A stretch of 5,105 nucleotides of DNA from Bacteroidota bacterium. GTDB lineage: Bacteria; Bacteroidota; Bacteroidia; Bacteroidales; VadinHA17. Under the pieces are notes generated by a model. The model saw nothing but the letters and a program-made list of their open reading frames with translations. It was not told the origin of the DNA and did no database searches. Position 1 is the stretch's first letter, and each line of letters begins with the position of its first letter. A program made the translations under genes and the position numbers. The stretch covers positions 1 through 5,105 of the forward strand of contig SBFZ01000371.1 in NCBI GenBank assembly GCA_006227095.1, given 5' to 3'. This document shows positions 1 through 5,105 of the stretch, piece by piece.

Positions 1-42
1 TGTCAAAAATATTAAAAAAATAAAGTGGCAGCAGATTACCTT

Positions 43-73
43 TTTGATATGATTTTGAAATATTCTACTTTTA
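43..73 (+). promoter_or_regulatory. Candidate Bacteroidota-type promoter for the phosphofructokinase gene
   Basis: TTTG at 43-46 is followed after 19 bases by TACTTTTA at 66-73. This matches the Bacteroidota primary-sigma consensus (TTTG around -33, TAnnTTTG around -7) except for the final G. The spacing is as expected. Transcription would start a few bases after 73, giving a leader of about 30 nt before the ATG at 112. The surrounding 1-111 stretch is AT-rich and holds no convincing gene, Shine-Dalgarno sequence or riboswitch-like fold. A chance match in AT-rich DNA is possible. Confidence 0.45.
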
Positions 74-111
74 CCGCCTGCATTCAGATCGAATAAAACA
101 AAGCATTTAAA

Positions 112-1317
112 ATGGCAAACCAGAAGAAAATCAAAGGTGTGATCGGGATCCTGACAGGTGGCGGAGATGTTCCGGGGCTCAACCCCGCCATCAGGGCCGT
201 TACCATCAGGGCTAACAGGGAAGGATACAAGGTCATAGGGCTCCGAAGGGGCTGGGCAGGCATCCTGGAGATTATCAGGGACCCCAAGGCTGACAACAGC
301 AACTGTTTCCAGGTACTTACAGATGACATTGTCAACAGGGCAGGAAGGACGGGAGGCACCTACCTCCATACTTCACGCACAAGGCCAAGTCATGTTGCAA
401 AGAATTATGTTCCGGACCATCTGAAGGATACCTACAAGGATGAGATCAATGACCTTACACCGGAAGTACTTAAGAACCTCGAATGGCTGGGTATAGACTT
501 TCTTATCCCAATTGGCGGTGATGATACACTCAGTTACGGAGTTCATCTATACAAACAGGGCGTCAAGGTTGTGGCCATTCCCAAGACCATGGACAATGAC
601 GTTCCGGGAACTGATTACTGCATTGGTTTCAGCACGTGCGTCACCCGTACCATACAGATGACCAATACCCTGCGTACCTCTGCCGGTTCGCATGAACGTA
701 TCATGGTACTTGAGGTTTTCGGAAGATATGCAGGTTTCACAGCCATGCTTCCCACAATGGCCGGTGCTGCCAACAGGTGTGTCATTCCTGAATACAAGTT
801 TGACATTGAGCAGCTTACAAGGCTTCTGGTTGAAGACCGCAACTCGAACCCAAGCCATTATTCCATTGTTCTTGTCTCAGAAGGAGCCCTCTACAAGGGT
901 GGAGAGATGATTTTCCAGGACAGTGAAAAAGATGCGTACGGACATGCCAAGCTCGGAGGCATTGGTGACCTTGTCTCGGCTGAGATTAAGGAACATACTG
1001 CCAAATACAACAACGGCAAAACCATAAACATCATCAACCAGAAGCTTGGCTATATGGTCCGCGGAGGTGATCCTGACGCTGTTGACTCTATAGTACCTAT
1101 GGCATTCGGAAACCTGGCCCTGGACCTGATCATGAAGGGCATTCATGGCAGGGTGGTGGTTCTCAAGAACGGCCGGTATGACAATGTGCCGATTGACGTG
1201 GTCACCTCATCAAAGAAGGTCGTCAAGGTGTCAGAATACTACAACACCGAAAGACTGAGGCCCTACTACTCCAACTTCGAGATGAAGCCATTCTTCCTTA
1301 TGGCAGCTGAATATTGA
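112..1317 (+). CDS. 6-phosphofructokinase, PfkA family, probably pyrophosphate-dependent
   Basis: This is a 401-residue cytoplasmic enzyme that phosphorylates fructose 6-phosphate to fructose 1,6-bisphosphate in glycolysis. The N-terminal phosphate-binding loop is GGGDVPGLN (residues 16-24). The donor-site motif reads GGDD (135-138) and the catalytic stretch reads PKTMDND (157-163), with D161 at the position of the catalytic base (Asp127 in E. coli PfkA). SHERI (193-197) and FGR (203-205) form the sugar-phosphate region, and GYMVRGG (313-319) is the C-terminal substrate motif. ATP-dependent enzymes have Gly where this protein has D138 and K158 (E. coli Gly104 and Gly124). Asp plus Lys at these positions is the known signature of PPi-dependent enzymes, in which the reaction is reversible. 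The length fits the mixed-substrate (group III-like) branch, which is longer than the 320-residue E. coli PfkA. The ATG at 112 sits just before the first beta strand. No Shine-Dalgarno is seen. The family is certain; the phosphate donor is inferred from two residues. Confidence 0.95.
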   Translation: MANQKKIKGVIGILTGGGDVPGLNPAIRAVTIRANREGYKVIGLRRGWAGILEIIRDPKADNSNCFQVLTDDIVNRAGRTGGTYLHTSRTRPSHVAKNYVPDHLKDTYKDEINDLTPEVLKNLEWLGIDFLIPIGGDDTLSYGVHLYKQGVKVVAIPKTMDNDVPGTDYCIGFSTCVTRTIQMTNTLRTSAGSHERIMVLEVFGRYAGFTAMLPTMAGAANRCVIPEYKFDIEQLTRLLVEDRNSNPSHYSIVLVSEGALYKGGEMIFQDSEKDAYGHAKLGGIGDLVSAEIKEHTAKYNNGKTINIINQKLGYMVRGGDPDAVDSIVPMAFGNLALDLIMKGIHGRVVVLKNGRYDNVPIDVVTSSKKVVKVSEYYNTERLRPYYSNFEMKPFFLMAAEY

Positions 1318-1340
1318 AAAGAACTGTAGAAACTTCAATA

Positions 1341-1385
1341 AAAAGAGTGATGTCCGGAAAAGCGAGGCATCACTTTTTTATTTTT
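1341..1385 (+). terminator. Intrinsic terminator after the phosphofructokinase gene
   Basis: AGTGATG at 1346-1352 pairs perfectly with CATCACT at 1368-1374 around a 15-base loop. The stem can extend outward through A:T pairs between the A-run at 1341-1344 and the T-run at 1376-1379. A T-rich tract (TTTTTTATTTTT) follows at 1374-1385. It lies 24 bases after the stop codon. The flanking A-run means it might also work weakly on the other strand. It suggests that phosphofructokinase is transcribed on its own. Confidence 0.75.
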
Positions 1386-1386
1386 G
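1379..1386 (+). promoter_or_regulatory. Candidate -7 box for rsgA, inside the terminator T-tract
   Basis: TATTTTTG is a perfect match to the Bacteroidota -7 consensus TAnnTTTG. It overlaps the end of the upstream terminator and stops 7 bases before the rsgA ATG at 1394. No TTG or TTTG lies at the expected distance upstream, where the sequence is hairpin loop (about 1356-1359, GGAA), so this is half a promoter at best. If used, the mRNA would begin at or within a few bases of the start codon. A T-rich terminator tail can produce this match by chance. Confidence 0.25.
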
Positions 1387-1393
1387 CGGCATA

Positions 1394-2317
1394 ATGAGTG
1401 ACAGGACACAGGGCATAGTGGTTAAATCGACCGGCAGCCGTTACAGGGTGCTCGATGAGGAGGGCAGGATACATGAATGTCTCCTCAGGGGCCGCTTCAG
1501 GGCTAGGGGTGTTCGTACCACAAATCCCGTTGCAGTTGGTGATCACGTTACCATTGACACCAGGGAAGGAGTCATCACTGCCCTTGCACCAAGGAAAAAC
1601 TACATCATCCGGAGATCATCAAATCTCTCAAGGGAATCCCAGATAATTGCAGCTAACATAGATCAGGCATTACTCATGATTACAGTCAGAATGCCTTCGA
1701 CTCCCGTGGAGTTCATTGACCGGTTCCTTGCAACTGCCGAGGCATACCGTATTCCTGCCGTTCTGGTAATAAACAAGACAGATCTCTATGACAGCGAGGG
1801 GATGACTCAGGCTGAGAAGATAATGGCGGTTTATGAAAAAATCGGATATACGGTTATGATGATCTCTGTCACGGAGGACGGGGATATAACCGATCTGGAA
1901 AAAGTACTGGAGAATAAGATTACCCTGATCTCAGGGAATTCCGGTGTGGGTAAAAGCACCCTGCTTAACAGGCTCAATCCCTCGCTGTCGCTGAGGACGG
2001 GCCCTATTTCCGATTATCATGAACAGGGTACGCACATCACCACTTTTCCTGAGATGCACCCCCTTCCCGGAGGAGGCTTTGTCATTGACACTCCGGGCAT
2101 AAGGGGGTTCGGGGTTATTGACTTCGACCGCAGGGAGATATATCATTTCTTTCCTGAGATATTCAGGGTCTCATCTGCCTGCAGGTTCCACAACTGTCTC
2201 CATATTGACGAGCCGGGTTGCGCCGTTACAGAAGCAGTGGCCGGAGGCGCTATTGAACCATGGAGGTATAAAAGCTATCTGAGTATGGTGCTTGAAGACA
2301 ATGAAAAGTACAGATAA
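1394..2317 (+). CDS. rsgA: Ribosome small subunit biogenesis GTPase RsgA
   Basis: This is a 307-residue cytoplasmic GTPase that binds the 30S subunit late in maturation and checks the decoding centre, with GTP hydrolysis driving its release. It has an N-terminal OB fold (about residues 5-65) followed by a circularly permuted GTPase domain. The order of motifs shows the permutation: G4 NKTD (127-130) comes first, then G1 GNSGVGKST (181-189), the switch I motif GTHITT (212-217) and G3 DTPG (232-235). The C-terminal zinc finger has the family pattern CX4CXHX5C, formed by C263, C268, H270 and C276. Length and motifs are complete, with nothing missing. The ATG at 1394 places the OB fold right at the N-terminus, as usual; no Shine-Dalgarno is visible. 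The preceding terminator separates it from phosphofructokinase, while only 27 bases lie before the next gene, so those two are likely cotranscribed. Confidence 0.97.
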   Translation: MSDRTQGIVVKSTGSRYRVLDEEGRIHECLLRGRFRARGVRTTNPVAVGDHVTIDTREGVITALAPRKNYIIRRSSNLSRESQIIAANIDQALLMITVRMPSTPVEFIDRFLATAEAYRIPAVLVINKTDLYDSEGMTQAEKIMAVYEKIGYTVMMISVTEDGDITDLEKVLENKITLISGNSGVGKSTLLNRLNPSLSLRTGPISDYHEQGTHITTFPEMHPLPGGGFVIDTPGIRGFGVIDFDRREIYHFFPEIFRVSSACRFHNCLHIDEPGCAVTEAVAGGAIEPWRYKSYLSMVLEDNEKYR

Positions 2318-2344
2318 GCGTTATCAATACTGCACATATTACCA

Positions 2345-5105
2345 ATGAAAAGGACATTCCTTGCAGCATATAGCGCTTTTGTACTGTTGATGCTGGTTAC
2401 TGCATATTTCTATATCAGCCTGTACAGAAACCAGATTGAGTATTCCAACAAACTGCTTGACAGGCAGGTAATGATAGCAGGCTCGGATATTGACAATACC
2501 AGCATGTACATTGTCAGTGACCTTACCGAAATTGATTTCTCCGAAGATATCACGCTCTTCTTTACCGATCCCGAAATCAACGAAAGGGCCAGGGAGAAGA
2601 TGAAGCTCTATTATTCGAGGTATGAGGAGATCGTTGTTGGCCTTATGCTGTATAACACCGACGGTGATGTCTACACCCTCTTCAAGGACGAAGAGAGGAA
2701 TTCCTGGCTTGACGGCTCATACAGGGCCCAGACGGTGCCTTATATCCATTCCATGGAGAAACTGGAGGCTGACCGTGACCGGTACAAGTATTACCTTCCG
2801 GTTCTCAAGGATGGTAATGTACTTGGAAATCTTGTCATTACTGTTGATTTCAGGCGGTTCTTTTCAGGCATTTTCGCAAAGTACAACCTTGAACAATATC
2901 AATGGCAATGGGTGGTAAATGATACCGGCGCTGTTGTGTTTGACAACAACTCCGTGGAGGTGACATATACGCATATTGACCGGATGGCCGCGGCGCTGGA
3001 AGAGGGTAACTCGGGACGGATGGCTCATTCCATGACCGCCGGAGGCGGGGAGAAGGAGGAGATACTTTCTTCTTATTATCCGGTGAATATATTCGGGCTC
3101 GACTTCGGACTGGTATTCTCTGCACACACTGATTTCTTCCAGAAGTTTATTGTCCGCAACTCCCATATCCTGGGACTTATGACAATGTTCACCATCCTCT
3201 TTGTTATCCTTATGTTCCGCCATTTTATCCGGAAACAGTCAAGGGAGCTGGAGAAGAAGAGTATTTCGGAGAGCAGCATGCTTTCAATTCTTGACCAGAT
3301 GCCTGCGGGCTTCATCATCTACAACGAAAGCAGGGAGATACTCCGTGCCAACAGGAGGGCCGCCACCCTCTTTTCCTTTCAGGACGAAAACGAGATGAAG
3401 GGAAAGCTGATGCCGGACCTTTCGCGCAACGAGTACGACAGTGGTATCACAGCGCAGTTCGGGCAGGGAAAGGTAATCAGGCTGCCCTCGGCAGAGGGTG
3501 ACAGGATTGTCTTCCTGAACAGTATACCTGCGACCTATGAAGGGATAAACTGTACCCTGGAAGCTCTCATCGATATCACCACCCTGGAGCTGGCAAGGCA
3601 GCAGGAGGCAGACGCCAACATAGCCAAGTCAGAGCTGCTGGCCAGGATGAGCTTTGAGATCCGTACCCCGCTGAACGGCATACTCGGCATGACGGAGATG
3701 CTGAGCCGGGCCGACCTGCCGGAGGAGACCAGGGACATTGCCGGACTGCTGAGAAGATCGGCTGACCTCCTGCTCAATATCATAAATGACATCTTTGATG
3801 TTTCCAAGGTTGAAACCGGGAAAATGATCCTTGACGAGATCCCGTTCAGACTCAGGGAAGAGGTGGCTTACTCCATGAACCTTATCAAGCGCCAGAACCC
3901 CGAATTGCCGGTAAAATTTGAATCAGAAATAGACCAGGCGGTACCGGAGAATCTCATTGGTGATCCTTACAGGCTCAGGCAGGTTATCACGAATCTGATG
4001 AGCAACTCTGTCGCAGGAACAAGGTCAGGTGAGATCAGGCTCGGATGCAGGGTGAACAGCTCTGAGGGAAACAGCTTCACCCTTGCCTTCACAATTACCG
4101 ATACCGGCAATACCTATACCCGGGCTGAGATAAAGAAGCTCTTTGGTGATTATATCACAGCTTTAAGTGAGCGCTCTGAGTGGGCTGAAGATCTGAAGCT
4201 TGGCCCTGTCCTGGCGAGGCAGCTGACCGAACTGATGGGAGGCGAACTGAAGGCCGAAAGTCCTGCGGTGAAGGACGTCTCCGGGCAAGAGAAGGGTCTG
4301 AAGGTTACGTTCACGATAAAGGTCCACCTTAATGAAAAGATATCAAAGAAGCTGGATCTGAGCCATTTTGCTGATCCGGCTGACATACGCACACTCGTAA
4401 TTACCGGTAGCCAGGGACGTGATGACGATTTCCTGAGTATCATGCACCGCGTGGGGTTGCCGGTCTCGGTGACCAGCTTCCAGAAGCACACCGTTTCACA
4501 GATAAAGACGGGAGCAGAAAGCGGCAGGAACAGGAACATACTGCTTGTCATCTTCGATGAACCTGACACTGATGGTTTTATTCCCGCTAAAGCACTTATG
4601 GAAGAGGGCCTTACGGCAGATCATATAGTGCTGATGTTTACATCCCGTGATCCGAAGGGTCATTATGCAAGATGTGTTGATATGGGGATTGATCACCTGC
4701 TTGTAAAACCATTTGCTGCCGAGGACCTAATGAATGTGCTTAAAGAGCACTTCCCTGCACTTAGCGGACGACCGGCACGCCTTAACTCAGACAGGTCAGG
4801 GCTTCCGGTTATCCTGGTGGTTGATGACAACTACCTTAACCGGAAGGTTGTGGGTTCCCTGCTCAAGGTTCTCGGTGTGCCGGCTGAGTTCGCATCAGGT
4901 GCAGAAGAGGCAATTGACATGGCAAGGGAAAAATCATATGACATTATTCTTATGGATCTTATAATGCCAGAGGTAGACGGTTTTGAAGCTGCCCGGACCA
5001 TACTCGCCTCTGAACCCGACACCCGCATCATTGCCCTCTCTGCCGACAACATGCCTGAAACACGGGTAAAAGTGGAAAAATGCGGGATGAAGGAGCTTCT
5101 TGCCA
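2345..5105 (+). CDS. Hybrid histidine kinase-like sensor with degenerate kinase core (3' end outside the window)
   Basis: The frame is open from the ATG at 2345 to the window edge (920 codons, no stop). The domains in order are: TM helix 5-27; an extracytoplasmic region 28-271 that looks like a double-Cache sensor (strands around LYNTDGDVY, 102-110, and WVVNDTGAVVFD, 189-200); TM helix 275-295; PAS about 310-415; HisKA about 427-492; HATPase_c about 535-662; receiver 1 about 681-803; receiver 2 from 822. The H-box reads MSFEIRTPLNGI, so the phosphoacceptor His is F437. The N-box is fairly good (GDPYRLRQ from 539, N554). G1 is DTGNTY (586-591) and G2 is DLKLGP (616-621), both eroded. Receiver 1 has TG (687-688) for the acidic pair and I736 for the Asp, but keeps T766 and K788. 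Receiver 2 has D827, D828, D871 and S899. Its Lys would be the next codon, of which only the first base, a, is present. There is no output domain within the window; one could follow. Membrane topology and the family are firm. Loss of autokinase activity is inferred. The ligand is unknown. The ATG is the first available after the in-frame rsgA stop. Confidence 0.9.
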   Translation, partial: MKRTFLAAYSAFVLLMLVTAYFYISLYRNQIEYSNKLLDRQVMIAGSDIDNTSMYIVSDLTEIDFSEDITLFFTDPEINERAREKMKLYYSRYEEIVVGLMLYNTDGDVYTLFKDEERNSWLDGSYRAQTVPYIHSMEKLEADRDRYKYYLPVLKDGNVLGNLVITVDFRRFFSGIFAKYNLEQYQWQWVVNDTGAVVFDNNSVEVTYTHIDRMAAALEEGNSGRMAHSMTAGGGEKEEILSSYYPVNIFGLDFGLVFSAHTDFFQKFIVRNSHILGLMTMFTILFVILMFRHFIRKQSRELEKKSISESSMLSILDQMPAGFIIYNESREILRANRRAATLFSFQDENEMKGKLMPDLSRNEYDSGITAQFGQGKVIRLPSAEGDRIVFLNSIPATYEGINCTLEALIDITTLELARQQEADANIAKSELLARMSFEIRTPLNGILGMTEMLSRADLPEETRDIAGLLRRSADLLLNIINDIFDVSKVETGKMILDEIPFRLREEVAYSMNLIKRQNPELPVKFESEIDQAVPENLIGDPYRLRQVITNLMSNSVAGTRSGEIRLGCRVNSSEGNSFTLAFTITDTGNTYTRAEIKKLFGDYITALSERSEWAEDLKLGPVLARQLTELMGGELKAESPAVKDVSGQEKGLKVTFTIKVHLNEKISKKLDLSHFADPADIRTLVITGSQGRDDDFLSIMHRVGLPVSVTSFQKHTVSQIKTGAESGRNRNILLVIFDEPDTDGFIPAKALMEEGLTADHIVLMFTSRDPKGHYARCVDMGIDHLLVKPFAAEDLMNVLKEHFPALSGRPARLNSDRSGLPVILVVDDNYLNRKVVGSLLKVLGVPAEFASGAEEAIDMAREKSYDIILMDLIMPEVDGFEAARTILASEPDTRIIALSADNMPETRVKVEKCGMKELLA

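Noticed and set aside
1..111. A possible riboswitch or small RNA in the leader before the phosphofructokinase gene
   Set aside because: The stretch is short and AT-rich. I find no stable paired structure or known aptamer motif, and the predicted transcript leader is only about 30 nt.
547..1146. Open frames on the - strand opposite the phosphofructokinase gene
   Set aside because: They lie wholly inside a gene with clear motifs, resemble no family I know, and have no promoter or plausible start context. They are shadow frames.
1931..2146. Open frame on the - strand across the RsgA GTPase motifs
   Set aside because: It is antisense to the G1-G3 region of a complete, highly conserved gene and shows no features of its own.
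2850..3318. Overlapping open frames on the - strand opposite the sensor domain
   Set aside because: Arg-, Ser- and Pro-rich translations with no recognisable motif, opposite a continuous + frame with membrane and Cache-like features. Treated as artefacts of GC and codon bias.
4734..5052. Small open frames (+ strand 4734-4964, - strand 4831-5052) over the second receiver
   Set aside because: Both overlap a receiver domain with all its expected motifs in the main frame; neither has independent support.
2345..5105. The idea that the kinase-like gene is a pseudogene
   Set aside because: The frame is unbroken for 920 codons. All domain boundaries are in order, hydrophobic segments and structural motifs are preserved, and one receiver keeps its catalytic set. 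Losses are confined to catalytic positions, which fits repurposing better than decay.

Overview
The window looks like ordinary chromosomal DNA from a member of the Bacteroidota. All recognisable genes are on the + strand. The assignment is an inference from three things: no Shine-Dalgarno sequence is visible before any of the three genes, there is a candidate promoter of the Bacteroidota type (TTTG, 19 bases, TAnnTTT-like box) ahead of the first gene, and the last gene is a long membrane-bound hybrid sensor protein of a kind common in that phylum. I cannot fix the genus.

Layout: bases 1-111 are an AT-rich leader with the candidate promoter. Bases 112-1317 encode a PfkA-family 6-phosphofructokinase whose two phosphate-donor positions are of the pyrophosphate type (GGDD and PKT). 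A hairpin with a T-tract at 1341-1385 is a good intrinsic terminator. Its T-tract runs into a perfect TAnnTTTG box only 7 bases before the next start codon. Bases 1394-2317 encode RsgA, the circularly permuted GTPase of 30S subunit maturation. After 27 bases, with no terminator in between, a large gene starts at 2345 and runs off the right edge: 920 codons without a stop.

The third gene is the point of interest. Its architecture is TM - Cache-like extracytoplasmic domain - TM - PAS - HisKA - HATPase_c - REC1 - REC2, that of a hybrid histidine kinase. However, the phosphoacceptor histidine of the H-box is phenylalanine (F437), and the DHp region contains no other histidine. The G1 and G2 boxes of the ATP lid are eroded. 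REC1 has lost its acidic pair and its phosphoacceptor aspartate (I736), although it keeps the conserved Thr and Lys. REC2 has its acidic pair, Asp and Ser. The protein therefore looks like a sensor pseudokinase that keeps one potentially phosphorylatable receiver. The reading frame is otherwise intact, which argues for a repurposed protein rather than a decaying gene.

How the genes work together: phosphofructokinase is a stand-alone glycolytic unit closed by its own terminator. rsgA and the sensor gene are probably cotranscribed, but nothing in the sequence shows a functional link between ribosome maturation and the sensor. I see no RNA genes, mobile elements, CRISPR arrays or substantial repeats.
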